64,000 nucleotides of DNA from Pseudorhizobium endolithicum (GTDB lineage: Bacteria; Pseudomonadota; Alphaproteobacteria; Rhizobiales; Rhizobiaceae), in assembly GCF_902153245.2 (NCBI RefSeq), contig NZ_CABFWF030000018.1:62001-126000 (forward strand). Direction: 5' to 3'. Below are positions 46,291 through 56,056 of this stretch, piece after piece. The position numbers and the translations under genes were made by a program. The notes under the pieces are model-generated. The model did no database searches. It saw only the letters and a program-made list of their open reading frames with translations, and was not told where the DNA came from. Position 1 is the stretch's first letter. Every line of letters begins with the position of its first letter.

Positions 46291-46390
46291 GCCGCTAGGC
46301 GGACGCCATCGTCGTCTCGGCAGGCATTCCCGACCGGCCGATCGATCGCGGCGCCCCCGTCGCACCGCCCCCTAGGCCGAAGGATCCCAC

Positions 46391-47896
46391 ATGGCACAGC
46401 AGACCCCGCGCCTCGTCAAACAGACGCTGGACAAAGACCTCGACAAGATCACCTCCGTCGAAGCTGCAACCCACAACGTCTCCCGGCGACTGGCAGGCCC
46501 GGGTATCGCCCTGATCTTCCTCGTCGTGGCGATGATGTTTGCGGCGGTCTACGTGATCGACAAGCCGGGAGCGATCGTCGTCGTGGCCGCAGCCGCTGTC
46601 GGTGCCTACATGGCCATGAACATCGGCGCGAATGACGTGACGAACAATGTCGGGCCCGCGGTCGGTTCCAAGGCCATGTCCATGGGGCTCGCGCTCCTGA
46701 TTGCCGCCGTCTTCGAAACTGCCGGCGCCATGATCGCCGGCGGGGATGTCGTCGAGACGATCTCGAAGGGCATCATCGATCCTGAGCTGTTCTCCAACAA
46801 GGACATGTTCATCTGGGCCATGATGGCCGCGCTGCTGTCGTCAGCCCTTTGGGTCAACCTCGCGACCTGGATCGGCGCTCCCGTATCGACGACGCATGCC
46901 GTAGTCGGAGGCGTGGTCGGTGCCGGCGTTGCGGCAGCGGGGTTCGGTTCGGTGGATTGGCCGCAAATGGGAGGCATCGCGGCGAGCTGGGTGGTTTCCC
47001 CCCTCATGGGCGGTGTGGTCGCCGCGGGATTCCTGGCCTTCATCAAGGAATTCATCATCTACCGGCATGACAAGATCGGCGCTGCGCGCCGCTGGGTGCC
47101 TGTCCTGATCGCCGTCATGGTTGGTTCCTTCTCCGCCTATCTTGCCCTCAAGGGGCTACGCCAGATCATCCACGTCTCGCTGCTTGCGGCCTGCCTCATC
47201 GGGCTCGGAGCCGGCGTCCTCTCCTGGGCGCTGAGCGTGCCATTGATCCGACGCCAGTCGCGGGGCCTGGAAAACCGCAACCAGTCGCTTCGCAAGCTGT
47301 TCCAGATGCCGCTGATCTTCGCTGCAGCACTTCTGTCCTTCGCGCATGGGGCCAACGATGTTGCCAATGCCATCGGCCCCCTGTCGGCAATCGTTTCCGT
47401 GGCCCAGGGCAATAGTGTCTCCGGCGCCGTCGACATCCCGCTCTGGGTGATGGTGATCGGGGCCTTGGGGATTTCGGTCGGCCTCCTTCTGTTCGGGCCG
47501 CGCCTCATCAAGCTCGTGGGCGAACAGATCACCAAGCTCAACCCGATGCGCGCATTCTGCGTCTCCCTTTCCGCAGCGCTGACCGTCATCATCGCCTCGT
47601 GGCTCGGCCTGCCGGTCAGCTCGACACATATCGCCGTCGGAGCCGTCTTCGGCGTCGGCTTCTTCCGCGAATGGTATACCCGCAACTCCAAGCGCCGCGT
47701 CGAATACATGAAGATGAAGGCGGACAGGTGGGAGATCGAGGAACGGCCCGAGCGCAACGCGGAAGAACTGCGCCGCCGCTATCTCGTGCGCCGCTCGCAT
47801 TTCATGACCATCGTCGCGGCCTGGGTGATCACTGTCCCGGCGGCCGGTGCTCTTGCAGCCCTGCTCTATATGGTTATGGCTCTGTTCTTCCTCTGA
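46391..47896 (+). CDS. pit: PiT family inorganic phosphate transporter
   Basis: Membrane carrier importing phosphate, usually as a metal-phosphate complex with protons. 501 residues with about eleven hydrophobic helices. The duplicated PiT signature is seen twice: MNIGANDVTNNVGPAVGS (about 76-93) and FAHGANDVANAIGPLSA (about 317-333); each half also has the PVSTTHAVVGGV or PVSSTHIAVGAV motif. A soluble N-terminus of 30 residues and a charged loop near 440-475 are typical of the longer alphaproteobacterial form. A PHO box and a dyad precede it. Confidence 0.94.
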   Translation: MAQQTPRLVKQTLDKDLDKITSVEAATHNVSRRLAGPGIALIFLVVAMMFAAVYVIDKPGAIVVVAAAAVGAYMAMNIGANDVTNNVGPAVGSKAMSMGLALLIAAVFETAGAMIAGGDVVETISKGIIDPELFSNKDMFIWAMMAALLSSALWVNLATWIGAPVSTTHAVVGGVVGAGVAAAGFGSVDWPQMGGIAASWVVSPLMGGVVAAGFLAFIKEFIIYRHDKIGAARRWVPVLIAVMVGSFSAYLALKGLRQIIHVSLLAACLIGLGAGVLSWALSVPLIRRQSRGLENRNQSLRKLFQMPLIFAAALLSFAHGANDVANAIGPLSAIVSVAQGNSVSGAVDIPLWVMVIGALGISVGLLLFGPRLIKLVGEQITKLNPMRAFCVSLSAALTVIIASWLGLPVSSTHIAVGAVFGVGFFREWYTRNSKRRVEYMKMKADRWEIEERPERNAEELRRRYLVRRSHFMTIVAAWVITVPAAGALAALLYMVMALFFL

Positions 47897-47909
47897 GGGG
47901 TGAACGGAC

Positions 47910-48647
47910 ATGCGCGCCAACTTCCGAATGCAACGCCTTTTCCTGGACGGCGGCCTGTCGGCCGGCAGTCACATCGAGGCTGAGCCGGAGCAGTTCAACT
48001 ATCTCGCCAACGTGCTTCGCCTGACCGATGGAGCCGAGATCCTCGTCTTCAACGGCCGCGACGGCGAATGGAGGGCAAGGCTCTCCTTCCCCTCCCGCAA
48101 GCGGCTCATGATCGAGGCGTTGGAACAGACGCGTCCGCAAGCCCAGGCACCGGATCTCCACTATCTCTTCGCGCCGCTGAAGGTGGGCCGGCTGGACTAT
48201 ATGGTGCAGAAGGCCGTCGAAATGGGCGCCGGTGTCCTGCAGCCGGTGATGACACAGCATGTCCAAGGCAAGATCACGAACCTCGACCGGCTGCAGGCGA
48301 ACGCGGTCGAGGCGGCCGAGCAATGCGGCATCCTGTCGATACCGCAGGTCAAGGCGCCTGCACGACTGCGCGACCTGCTCGACGGATGGCCGGCCGAGCG
48401 CCGGATCATCTTCTGCGACGAGGGCGACGAAGGTCAAAATCCACTGACGATCCTCGCCCGCATAGAGGAAAAGCAACTCGCCCTGCTGGTCGGGCCGGAA
48501 GGCGGTTTTTCCGAGGAGGAGCGCAGCCTGCTGCGGAGCCTGGATTTCGTAACCCCGATCCCGCTCGGGCCGCGCATCCTGAGGGCCGACACCGCCGCCG
48601 TGGCCGCCCTTGCCGTCATCCAGGCCGGCATCGGCGACTGGCGCTGA
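47910..48647 (+). CDS. rsmE: 16S rRNA (uracil(1498)-N(3))-methyltransferase RsmE
   Basis: Methylates U1498 of 16S rRNA; a SPOUT-class knotted methyltransferase. 245 residues. PUA-like N-terminal domain (about 1-75, with [10 protein letters not shown]) then the SPOUT domain: [41 protein letters not shown] (about 192-204) and [16 protein letters not shown], the SAM-binding knot. Starts 13 bp after pit and 114 bp before gshA; this order is common in rhizobia. Confidence 0.95.
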   Translation: MRANFRMQRLFLDGGLSAGSHIEAEPEQFNYLANVLRLTDGAEILVFNGRDGEWRARLSFPSRKRLMIEALEQTRPQAQAPDLHYLFAPLKVGRLDYMVQKAVEMGAGVLQPVMTQHVQGKITNLDRLQANAVEAAEQCGILSIPQVKAPARLRDLLDGWPAERRIIFCDEGDEGQNPLTILARIEEKQLALLVGPEGGFSEEERSLLRSLDFVTPIPLGPRILRADTAAVAALAVIQAGIGDWR

Positions 48648-48761
48648 CAAGGCCCTTCGATTTTCTGAAAGCATCTTGAAAGAAATTCATTTGCGCCGCA
48701 CTTCAATCCAGTTAAAGCAGCCGAATGCGACAGCCCTGTCGGACCTACAAGGTTATCTCCC

Positions 48762-50135
48762 ATGGCCCGTGACACTACCGACCAGACACCGTTGAATTCG
48801 GTGTCCGAGCTTTCCGCCTACCTGGCGAGCGGCGCACGACCGATAGAGCAGTTCCGGCTGGGTACCGAGCACGAGAAGTTCGCCTTCTTCCGGACCGACC
48901 ACGGCCCCGTCCCCTATTTCGGCGAGGCGAGCATATCCGGTCTGCTGAACGGCATGCAGGAGAAGCTCGGCTGGGAGCCGATCATGGACGGCGAACATAT
49001 CATAGGGCTCGCAGAACCTGCCGGCATGGGCGCCATTTCCATCGAGCCAGGCGGGCAGTTCGAGCTTTCGGGCGCGCCGCTCGAAACGATCCACGAGACC
49101 TGCCGCGAATCCAACCGGCACCTGGAGGTCCTTCGCGAGGTGGCCGAGCCCATGGGCATCCGCTTCCTCGGCATCGGGGGCAGCCCGAAATGGAGCTTGG
49201 CCGAAACGCCGCGCATGCCGAAATCGCGCTACGAGATCATGACCCGCTACATGCCGAAGGTCGGCAAGCAGGGTCTCGACATGATGTACCGCACCTGCAC
49301 GATCCAGGTGAACCTCGACTTCTCCTCGGAAGCCGACATGGCGCGCAAGATGCGCGTATCGATGAAGCTGCAGCCGCTGGCCACCGCGCTCTTCGCCTCC
49401 TCCCCCTTCACCGAGGGCAGGCCGAACGGGCTGCTCTCCTGGCGCGGCGACATCTGGCGCGACACCGACAACCGGCGATCCGGGCTGCTCCCCTTCGTCT
49501 TCAAGACGGATTTCGGCTTTACCGACTATGTCGAATGGGCGCTCGACGTGCCGATGTATTTCGTGGTCCGCGACGGCAAGTATCACGACTGCACGCACGT
49601 GACGTTCCGCCAGTTCATGGAAGGCGCGCTGAAGGGTGAGATCGAGGCATGGGAGCCCACCATGGGCGACTGGACGAACCACATTTCCACCCTCTTCCCG
49701 GATGTACGGCTGAAGCGGTTCCTGGAGATGCGCGGCGCCGACGGCGGCCCCTGGCGGCGCATCTGCGCGCTTCCCGCCTTCTGGGTCGGGCTGCTCTACG
49801 ACGACGGCGCACTCGATGCGGCGGAAAGACTGACCGCCGGATGGACCTACGAGGACGTGCTCGCGCTTCGCGACGCCGTCCCGGCACAGGGCCTCAAGGC
49901 CGAGATCGCCGGCCAATCGCTGCTCGACGTGACGCGTGACGTACTGGCCATTTCCTCGGCCGGACTGAAGGCCCGCAATCGCCTCAACGACGACGGCCAG
50001 GACGAGAGCGTCTTCCTCGCCTCGCTGGAGGAGATCATCGCCAAGAGGACCACGCTGGCGGAGGATCTGCTGACGCTTTACCACGGGCGCTGGCAGCAGT
50101 CGGTGGAGCCGGTCTTCGACGAGTACCAGTACTAG
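48762..50135 (+). CDS. gshA: Glutamate--cysteine ligase (plant/alphaproteobacterial type)
   Basis: First enzyme of glutathione synthesis, joining glutamate and cysteine. 457 residues, GCS2 family as in plants and rhizobia rather than the E. coli type. Landmarks: FRLGTEHEKFAF near 30, EPAGMGAISIEPGGQFELSGAP, GIGGSPKWSLAETPRMPKSRYEIM, MYRTCTIQVNLDFSSEADM and SWRGDIWRDTDNRRSG. The Cys pair that gives redox control to plant enzymes is not obvious. Not far from oxyR and katA, consistent with a thiol-redox role. Confidence 0.95.
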   Translation: MARDTTDQTPLNSVSELSAYLASGARPIEQFRLGTEHEKFAFFRTDHGPVPYFGEASISGLLNGMQEKLGWEPIMDGEHIIGLAEPAGMGAISIEPGGQFELSGAPLETIHETCRESNRHLEVLREVAEPMGIRFLGIGGSPKWSLAETPRMPKSRYEIMTRYMPKVGKQGLDMMYRTCTIQVNLDFSSEADMARKMRVSMKLQPLATALFASSPFTEGRPNGLLSWRGDIWRDTDNRRSGLLPFVFKTDFGFTDYVEWALDVPMYFVVRDGKYHDCTHVTFRQFMEGALKGEIEAWEPTMGDWTNHISTLFPDVRLKRFLEMRGADGGPWRRICALPAFWVGLLYDDGALDAAERLTAGWTYEDVLALRDAVPAQGLKAEIAGQSLLDVTRDVLAISSAGLKARNRLNDDGQDESVFLASLEEIIAKRTTLAEDLLTLYHGRWQQSVEPVFDEYQY

Positions 50136-50214
50136 AGGTTACCGGCCGAAAAGCGGTTTTCGTCCGTGACTTTCCGGATATATTGGCATATCGCGCAATC
50201 GGAAAGGACATTCC

Positions 50215-51096
50215 ATGCTGCCATTGTTCGACATGATGCTGAAGGCACAGAACGGGGCGGCCATGGAGGCGATGGCCAAGCAGTTCAATCTCGCCCAGGA
50301 ACAGGCTGCCCAGGCCATGGCCGCGCTGACCCCGGCCTTCTCCGCCGGGCTGAAGCGGACAGCCGCAAACCCTTACGACTTCACCACGCTGATGAACACG
50401 ATGATGTCCGGCGCCTATGCAAAGTATTTCGAGGACATGGGAAAGGCCTTCACGCCGCAGGGGATCGCGGACGGCAACGCCGTGCTGGAACGGCTGTTCG
50501 GCTCGCGGGAAGTCTCGCGCGCCATCGCCGCGCAGGCCGAGCAGCTTACGGGTGTGGGGCAGGAGATCCTGAAGAAGATGATGCCGATCATGGCGGACAC
50601 GCTAATGGGCGGCCTCTTCAAGCAGGCGACGGGGCAGATGCAGCAGTCCGGCGACATCTATTCCTCCACGCCGATGGGGCAGATGGCGAAGCAGTGGCTG
50701 GACACGCTCGGACTGCAGCCGAAGCCGACGGCCACGAGCGCTGCTGCTACGGATCTCTTCGACAACCCGTTCATGCAGAGCCTGCGCAATGCCTGGGGAT
50801 TGGACAAGGACAAGCCTGCGAGCGCACCTATGGGAGCGGGCTCCTTCGGCGACAATCCTTTCGCCAAGGCCTTCCAGGACATGATGACAGGATTTGGCGG
50901 AGGCGGCAGCAGCCAGCCGCCAGCCGCCGGCTCGGGGACGACAGGCGCCAATCCCTATGCCGAGGCCCTGAACAGCATGTTCGACAGCGGGCTTGAAGTG
51001 CAGAAGGCCTACCAGAAGAACATGGAATCGATCTTCGACAGCTACTTCCGCCCATCCTCCCTAGGCGGCACCCCCGAAACGCCGAAGGGCGAATAA
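50215..51096 (+). CDS. DUF937 domain protein
   Basis: Protein of 293 residues without signal peptide. The first two-thirds are helical and Ala/Met-rich, with LPLFDMMLKAQNGAAMEAMA and NAVLERLFGSREVSRAIAAQAEQLTGVGQEILKKMMPIMADTL in the DUF937 (YidB-like) style. The rest is Gly/Ser/Pro-rich (FGGGGSSQPPAAGSG) between two short repeats of Phe-Asp-Asn or Asn-Pro-Phe (DNPFMQSL, DNPFAKAFQDMM). The Met-rich repetition resembles phasin-like or scaffold proteins, but the function is unknown. Starts 79 bp after gshA. Confidence 0.72.
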   Translation: MLPLFDMMLKAQNGAAMEAMAKQFNLAQEQAAQAMAALTPAFSAGLKRTAANPYDFTTLMNTMMSGAYAKYFEDMGKAFTPQGIADGNAVLERLFGSREVSRAIAAQAEQLTGVGQEILKKMMPIMADTLMGGLFKQATGQMQQSGDIYSSTPMGQMAKQWLDTLGLQPKPTATSAAATDLFDNPFMQSLRNAWGLDKDKPASAPMGAGSFGDNPFAKAFQDMMTGFGGGGSSQPPAAGSGTTGANPYAEALNSMFDSGLEVQKAYQKNMESIFDSYFRPSSLGGTPETPKGE

Positions 51097-51126
51097 AAAA
51101 GCCCGGCCGGGAAAACCGGGCCGGGC
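51095..51126 (-). terminator. Terminator of the DUF1127 gene
   Basis: GCCCGGCC (51101-51108) and GGCCGGGC (51119-51126) form the stem; on the minus strand it is followed by TTTTTT (51100-51095). No T-run exists on the plus side, so it serves the minus-strand DUF1127 gene and overlaps the last codons of the convergent DUF937 gene. Confidence 0.78.
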
Positions 51127-51167
51127 AAGCGGCAGGGCTATTGGCTCTCACCCTGCGGGGAAACGGA

Positions 51168-51464
51168 TCAATAGGTCCGGAGACGCTCGAAGCGGGACTT
51201 GGCACGCAAACGCGCGCTCTCAGAAAGCAAGGCAGCAGGATCGTCGAACAGGCCGGAGCCATGCGTGGCCTTCATCAGATCGTGGCGCGTCAGGCCGATA
51301 TCGTCGAGCTGGCGGTCGTCGAGGTCGTGCAGACCATTGGCGGCCCATCGGTTGCGGACGAGACGCCAGACCGCCTTCATGAAGCTCGGAATTACCGCGA
51401 AGCGTCCGCGAGCGGCGGCGTCCGTCCCGACGAGATCGAGTTCGAGCGTGCTGGTCGTGCGCAT
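51168..51464 (-). CDS. DUF1127 domain protein
   Basis: Small protein of 98 residues, starting MRTTSTLELD, with GGAGGAG six bases before the ATG. The C-terminal half holds the DUF1127 pattern: RNRWAANGLHDLDDRQLDDIGLTRHDLMKA, a YjiS-like motif. In Agrobacterium and Sinorhizobium small Arg-rich DUF1127 proteins affect RNA turnover and phosphate or carbon metabolism, but this longer type with an N-terminal hydrophobic-basic segment (FAVIPSFMKAVWRLV) is not characterised. Divergent from the LysR gene (191 bp). Confidence 0.88.
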   Translation of the reverse strand: MRTTSTLELDLVGTDAAARGRFAVIPSFMKAVWRLVRNRWAANGLHDLDDRQLDDIGLTRHDLMKATHGSGLFDDPAALLSESARLRAKSRFERLRTY

Positions 51465-51655
51465 GACAGGCTCCTCCTTCGGCACGAGTTTGACCCTCCC
51501 CTCCGCGGAGGTCTCGCGGAAGGTCGGTCGTTTTCAGCGGGTGCAGGGGACACCCGTTGCACTGTGATTTGTGCTTCTGTTATGCAGCGGCGCTATTGAT
51601 CAGTCCAACGAATGTTTCTAATGGTTAGCATCAGCCACTCTGATGGATTGCCACC

Positions 51656-52603
51656 ATGTCCGCACCTCTCGATATCGATCAACTCAACACCTTCCTCGCG
51701 ATCGTCGACACCGGCAGCTTCACGAAGGCGGCGGATCGCGTGTTCAAGACACAGTCCGCGGTATCCATGCAGATGCGGCGGCTGGAGGAGCGGATCGGCA
51801 AGCAGCTCTTCGCCAAGGACGGCCGCGGCAACCGGCTGACGTCCGAGGGCGAGAAGCTCCTGAACTATGCGCGGCGGATCATCCGGCTGAACAACGAGGC
51901 GATCGCCGCTTTCGACGACAACCGGCTGGAGGGGACGCTAAGGATCGGCACGCCGGACGACTACGCCGACCGCTACATGCCGGAAATCATCGGGCGCTTT
52001 GCGAAGACGCATCCGAACGTCGAGCTCTATATCGTCTGCGAGAACTCCTCCAGCCTGGCCGAGCGGATGCAGAAGGGTGAGTTGGATATCGCCCTGGTCA
52101 CTCACAACCCGCGCGCGCGGATGTCGGACGTAGTTCGAACCGAGCCGCTTTGCTGGGTAGCCTCGGCCAACCATCCACTGAGGGAGGATGCGCCGGTGCC
52201 ACTGGCCGTCGGCCGGCGCGACTGCCTGTGGCGCCAGCTCGCCTGTTCGGCGCTCGATGCAGACGGAAGGGAATACCAGGTGCTTTTCACAAGCTGGTCC
52301 TCGACAGTGGTCGCTGCGGCAGTCCTTGCCGGCATGGCGGTCTCCGTCCTACCCGAATCGGCCTTGCGACCGGGGATGCGCGTTCTGACCTCGGCAGACG
52401 GCTTCCCGGCCCTACCACCGGTGCAGATCGGCCTGATGAAGCGGCCGGGACTTTCGCCGTCGCTCCTGAATGCCATCACCGACCATATCGCCGCCTGCCT
52501 CGACAACATCTCGCCTGCCGTCGTACCGGACGACCTGGATTCCGAGCTGAAGGGGATAGGCCGGACGATGAAGATCCGGGCCGGCCAAGCAACCAGCTGG
52601 TAG
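51656..52603 (+). CDS. LysR family transcriptional regulator
   Basis: DNA-binding regulator of 315 residues. Winged helix in the first 65 (LDIDQLNTFLAIVDTGSFTKAAD, VFKTQSAVSMQMRRLEE), then a periplasmic-binding-like effector domain with LRIGTPDDYADRYMPEIIGRF. The divergent partner is the DUF1127 gene, a pairing seen in other rhizobia, so control of that gene is plausible. Cysteines at CENSSS and DCLWRQLACSA are notable but do not follow the OxyR spacing. Effector unknown. Confidence 0.9.
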   Translation: MSAPLDIDQLNTFLAIVDTGSFTKAADRVFKTQSAVSMQMRRLEERIGKQLFAKDGRGNRLTSEGEKLLNYARRIIRLNNEAIAAFDDNRLEGTLRIGTPDDYADRYMPEIIGRFAKTHPNVELYIVCENSSSLAERMQKGELDIALVTHNPRARMSDVVRTEPLCWVASANHPLREDAPVPLAVGRRDCLWRQLACSALDADGREYQVLFTSWSSTVVAAAVLAGMAVSVLPESALRPGMRVLTSADGFPALPPVQIGLMKRPGLSPSLLNAITDHIAACLDNISPAVVPDDLDSELKGIGRTMKIRAGQATSW

Positions 52604-52610
52604 CAACAGA

Positions 52611-52637
52611 AAACCGGGGCCAAGGCCCCGGTTTCCA
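52611..52637. terminator. Terminator between the LysR gene and katA
   Basis: AAACCGGGGCC (52611-52621), AA, GGCCCCGGTTT (52624-52634). A TTTT run follows on the minus strand (after the katA stop at 52656) and a short TTT on plus, so it can stop both convergent genes. The two-base loop means the top pair or two must open. Confidence 0.78.
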
Positions 52638-52655
52638 TTTCAGCACATTCCGATG

Positions 52656-54149
52656 TTACTCGGCGGCGGTGGGCTGTGCTGAGATCGTGTCGGCCTTGTA
52701 GCCGTGGAGCCGCTCCAGAGCCGCGCGCACACCTGCTTCATAGTCGGGGTGCACGAGCTTGAAGTGGGCGAGCTGGCGCTCGACGATGTGACCCGGCACG
52801 CCGCCCATTGCAGCGCCAATGTTGGAGAACAGACGCCCCTTCTGGCCCTCGTCGAAGAGGTTGAAGAGTGCCCGCGGCTGCGAGTAGTCGTCATTGCCTT
52901 CGCGATGGTTGTAGCGGGCCATGTCGCCGGAGATCTTCAGCGGCGGCTCCTTGGCGGATGCATCCTCGAACGGGCCGTTGACGGAGTTCGGCTCATAGTA
53001 GGCGTCGGGGTTGCCGGTGCGCAGGCCGCCGTAAGTGTTCATCTGGCCATCACGATGGTAGTGATGAACCGGGCAGCGCGGCTGGTTGACCGGGATGTTC
53101 TCGTAGTGCGTGCCGAGGCGATAGCGGTGAGCGTCGGCATAGGAGAACACGCGAGCCTGCAGCATCTTGTCCGGCGAATGGCTGATGCCGGGCACGATGT
53201 TCGACGGCGAGAATGCAGCCTGCTCGATCTCCGCGAAGTAGTTGTCCGCGTTGCGGTTCAGTTCCATGATGCCGACGTCGATCGGCGGAAACTCCGCATG
53301 CGGCCAGACCTTGGTGAGGTCGAACGGATTGTAGGACGTGTTTTCCGCCTGCTCCTCGGTCATGATCTGGACCTGCATCTTCCAGCGCGGGAACTCGCCG
53401 CGCTCGATGCCGCCGAACAAGGCCTCCTGGTAACCCTCGCGGGTCTTGCCGATCAGGGCTTCGGCTTCCTCGTTGGTATAGTGCTTGTGGCCCTGCAGGG
53501 TCTTGAAATGGAACTTCACCCAGTAGCGCTCGCCGGCGTCATTCCAGAAGGAATAGGTATGCGAGCCATAGCCGTTCATGTGCATCGGATCGACCGGCAG
53601 GCCGCGATCAGACATCAGAATCGTGACCTGGTGCAGGCTTTCCGGAGACAGCGACCAGAAATCCCACATAGCGGTCGCGGAACGAAGGTTCGTCCTCGGG
53701 TGCCGCTTCTGGGTGTGGATGAAGTCGGGGAATTTCACAGGGTCGCGAACGAAGAAGACCGGCGTGTTGTTGCCGACGAGGTCCCAGTTGCCTTCCGTCG
53801 TGTAGAACTTCAGCGAGAAGCCGCGGACGTCGCGCTCATGGTCGGCTGCGCCCAGTTCGCCGGCAACGGTGGAGAAGCGCGCCAGCATCGGCGTTTCCGC
53901 GCCGGGCTGCAGACATTTCGCCTTGGTGTATTTGGAGATGTCGCCGGTGATCTTCAGCGTGCCGTAGGCGCCCCAGCCCTTCGCATGCACGGCACGCTCC
54001 GGAATGCGTTCCCGGTTCTGGTGGGCCAGCTTCTCGATGAGCTGGTAGTCCTGCAGCATGATGCCGCCACGCGGGCCGGCAGTCAGCGAATTCTGGTTGT
54101 CCGGTATCGGCGCACCGGCTGTGGTCGTCATTGTCGGACGGTCGGTCAT
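52656..54149 (-). CDS. katA: Catalase (monofunctional, small-subunit clade)
   Basis: Heme catalase splitting hydrogen peroxide, 497 residues. The distal His55 ([14 protein letters not shown]), Asn pair 127-128 ([13 protein letters not shown]) and proximal Tyr near 337 ([17 protein letters not shown]) are intact. No signal peptide, so cytosolic. The length and sequence fit clade III catalases. Divergent from oxyR with a 113-bp gap, so OxyR very likely controls it in response to peroxide. Confidence 0.96.
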   Translation of the reverse strand: MTDRPTMTTTAGAPIPDNQNSLTAGPRGGIMLQDYQLIEKLAHQNRERIPERAVHAKGWGAYGTLKITGDISKYTKAKCLQPGAETPMLARFSTVAGELGAADHERDVRGFSLKFYTTEGNWDLVGNNTPVFFVRDPVKFPDFIHTQKRHPRTNLRSATAMWDFWSLSPESLHQVTILMSDRGLPVDPMHMNGYGSHTYSFWNDAGERYWVKFHFKTLQGHKHYTNEEAEALIGKTREGYQEALFGGIERGEFPRWKMQVQIMTEEQAENTSYNPFDLTKVWPHAEFPPIDVGIMELNRNADNYFAEIEQAAFSPSNIVPGISHSPDKMLQARVFSYADAHRYRLGTHYENIPVNQPRCPVHHYHRDGQMNTYGGLRTGNPDAYYEPNSVNGPFEDASAKEPPLKISGDMARYNHREGNDDYSQPRALFNLFDEGQKGRLFSNIGAAMGGVPGHIVERQLAHFKLVHPDYEAGVRAALERLHGYKADTISAQPTAAE

Positions 54150-54217
54150 GCTTTGTCTCCCTGCTTGAAAATCTGGAACCGTTCTAGGTTGTGGCTTGAC
54201 CGTCGCACTCCGGTTCC

Positions 54218-54234
54218 ATAATTTCCAATATTAT
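54218..54234. promoter_or_regulatory. Candidate OxyR operator in the katA-oxyR gap
   Basis: ATAAT, 7 bases, ATTAT at 54218-54234 is a perfect dyad with the T-N11-A layout of LysR-family sites, centred in the 113-bp gap between the divergent genes. OxyR tetramers need about 45 bp, so flanking half-sites would be expected; I see only weak ones. Confidence 0.5.
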
Positions 54235-54262
54235 TTCCTGCGATCTTTCATAGGATTTGCTT

Positions 54263-55162
54263 ATGGCTCTTACCCTGCGTCAGATGCGGTATTTCGAGGC
54301 GCTGGCGAAGGAAAAGCACTTCGGGCGGGCGGCCGAGACCGTGCATGTCAGCCAGCCCGCTCTTTCCGCCCAGATCGCAGAGATGGAGGAGAGCCTGGGG
54401 GTTCGCCTGGTGGAGCGCAGCCGCAGCGGTGCCCTTCTGACTCGCAAGGGCGAAGAGGTTCTCGCGCGGGTGCGGTCGATTCTCGAACAGGTGGAACAAC
54501 TGGCCGCCTGCACCCGCAGCGGCACCGGCATGCTGGACGGGCCGGTGCGGATCGGCGTCATCCCGACGGTCGCACCCTACCTCGTCCCCAAGCTCGTGCC
54601 CCGCCTGAGGGAGAGCTATCCTTCGATCGAGCTCGAACTGAAGGAAGCGGTGACAGACCGCCTGATCCTCGACCTGCAGGACGGCAAGCTGGACGCGGTG
54701 ATCGCGGCCCTGCCGATCGAGACGGAAGGACTGGAAACGCAGTCGCTTTTACTCGACCGGTTCTACATGGCGGTCGCCAACAACAACAACATGATCCTGA
54801 TGTCGCCGATGACGGAGACGCAGGTCGATGCCGACCGGTTGCTGCTGCTGGAGGAAGGGCACTGCCTGCGCGAGCAGGCGCTGTCGGTCTGCGGCACGGC
54901 ACGCAAGCGCAGCCTCGTCAACTTCGGCGCCACCTCGATGGCGACGCTCCTGCAAATGGTCTCACACGACATGGGAATGACGCTGATCCCGGAGATGGCA
55001 ATCCCGACGGAGACGGCGCGCAACGACATCCGCATCCTGCCGTTTGCGGACCCCGCCCCCTCCCGCGAAATCGGCCTGATCTGGCGCCGGTCCAGCGGCC
55101 GGCGCGACGAGATGAAACTGCTGGGCGATGCCGTGGCCGCTTGTGCGCCGGGCAGACGATGA
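54263..55162 (+). CDS. oxyR: Hydrogen peroxide-inducible activator OxyR
   Basis: LysR-type peroxide sensor, 299 residues starting MALTLRQMRYFEAL, with AGGA nine bases upstream. The winged helix occupies about 1-62. The redox pair is conserved: Cys201 in LLLLEEGHCLREQA and Cys210 nine residues later (LSVCGT), matching E. coli Cys199/Cys208. RSLVNFGATSMATLLQMVSHDMGMTLIPEMA is also typical. Divergent from katA. Confidence 0.96.
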   Translation: MALTLRQMRYFEALAKEKHFGRAAETVHVSQPALSAQIAEMEESLGVRLVERSRSGALLTRKGEEVLARVRSILEQVEQLAACTRSGTGMLDGPVRIGVIPTVAPYLVPKLVPRLRESYPSIELELKEAVTDRLILDLQDGKLDAVIAALPIETEGLETQSLLLDRFYMAVANNNNMILMSPMTETQVDADRLLLLEEGHCLREQALSVCGTARKRSLVNFGATSMATLLQMVSHDMGMTLIPEMAIPTETARNDIRILPFADPAPSREIGLIWRRSSGRRDEMKLLGDAVAACAPGRR

Positions 55163-55180
55163 GGCGCCGCCCTTTCGTGC

Positions 55181-56056
55181 TCAGGAAAGGTGTCTCTTGA
55201 AGAAATCCACCGTCCGGCTCCAGGCGAGGTCGGCGGCCGCCTTGTCGTAGCGAGCCGCCGACGTATCGTTGTTGAAGGCGTGGTTGACGCCGTCGTAGAC
55301 GTGGATCTCGAAGGCCTTGCCGTTCTCCTCCAGCGCTTTCCTGTAGGCGTCGATGCCGGCGTTGATGCGCTCGTCGAGCCCGGCATAATGCAGCATGAGC
55401 GGCGCCTTGATGGCCGGTACGTCTTCGACAGGCGCCTGTGACCCGTAATAGGCGACGCCGGCTCCCAGTTCCGGCGATTTCGTTGCCATGCGGTTGACCA
55501 TCCCGCCGCCCCAGCAGAAGCCGACCGCCCCGACCTTGCCGTTGGTGCCGTCGAGACCTGCGAGGTAGACGCGCGTGGCTTCGCCATTGGCGGCGGCCGC
55601 GTCGAGGTCCATACCGCTGAACATCTGCCGCGCCTGATCCTCGTCCGCCGGCGTGCCGCCCTGCGGCGACAGGAAATCCGGCGCCAGCGCCACGAAGCCT
55701 TCCAGGGCCATGCGCCGCGCCACATCCCGGATATGAGCGTTCAGGCCACGGTTCTCGTGGATGACGATGACGGCGGCCAAATCGCCGCTCGCATCCTTCG
55801 GGCGGACGAGGTAGCCCTTCATCTCGCCTTGCGCGCCGGGATAGGCCACGTCTTCCGCCGTCAGCCGTTCGTCCGTCTCCGCGATCAGTTGGGCCTTCGC
55901 CCCATTGGCGGCCAGCAACGGAACGATGGCAGCGGCTGCGGCGCCTGATCCGGCGAGAGCCGTCAGCTTTTCCATGAAGCCGCGGCGGTCGAGCGTCAGG
56001 TGGGTGTATTCATCATAGGCGTTGATCATCGCCTGGGTGATCGTCGGCTTTTCCAT
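55181..56056 (-). CDS. Dienelactone hydrolase family protein, possibly Tat-exported
   Basis: Alpha/beta hydrolase of 291 residues starting MEKPTITQAMIN, after GGAGGAG. The cysteine-type triad is visible: Cys in GAVGFCWGGGMVNRM, Asp in YAGLDERINAG and His in DGVNHAFNNDTS, as in carboxymethylenebutenolidase. HENRGLNAHIRDVARRMALEGF and LAPDFLSPQGG are also family motifs. Residues 24-56 (DRRGFMEKLTALAGSGAAAAAIVP, then AKAQ) look like a twin-arginine signal placed unusually far in. Substrate unknown; no chlorocatechol genes nearby. Confidence 0.87.
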   Translation of the reverse strand: MEKPTITQAMINAYDEYTHLTLDRRGFMEKLTALAGSGAAAAAIVPLLAANGAKAQLIAETDERLTAEDVAYPGAQGEMKGYLVRPKDASGDLAAVIVIHENRGLNAHIRDVARRMALEGFVALAPDFLSPQGGTPADEDQARQMFSGMDLDAAAANGEATRVYLAGLDGTNGKVGAVGFCWGGGMVNRMATKSPELGAGVAYYGSQAPVEDVPAIKAPLMLHYAGLDERINAGIDAYRKALEENGKAFEIHVYDGVNHAFNNDTSAARYDKAAADLAWSRTVDFFKRHLS

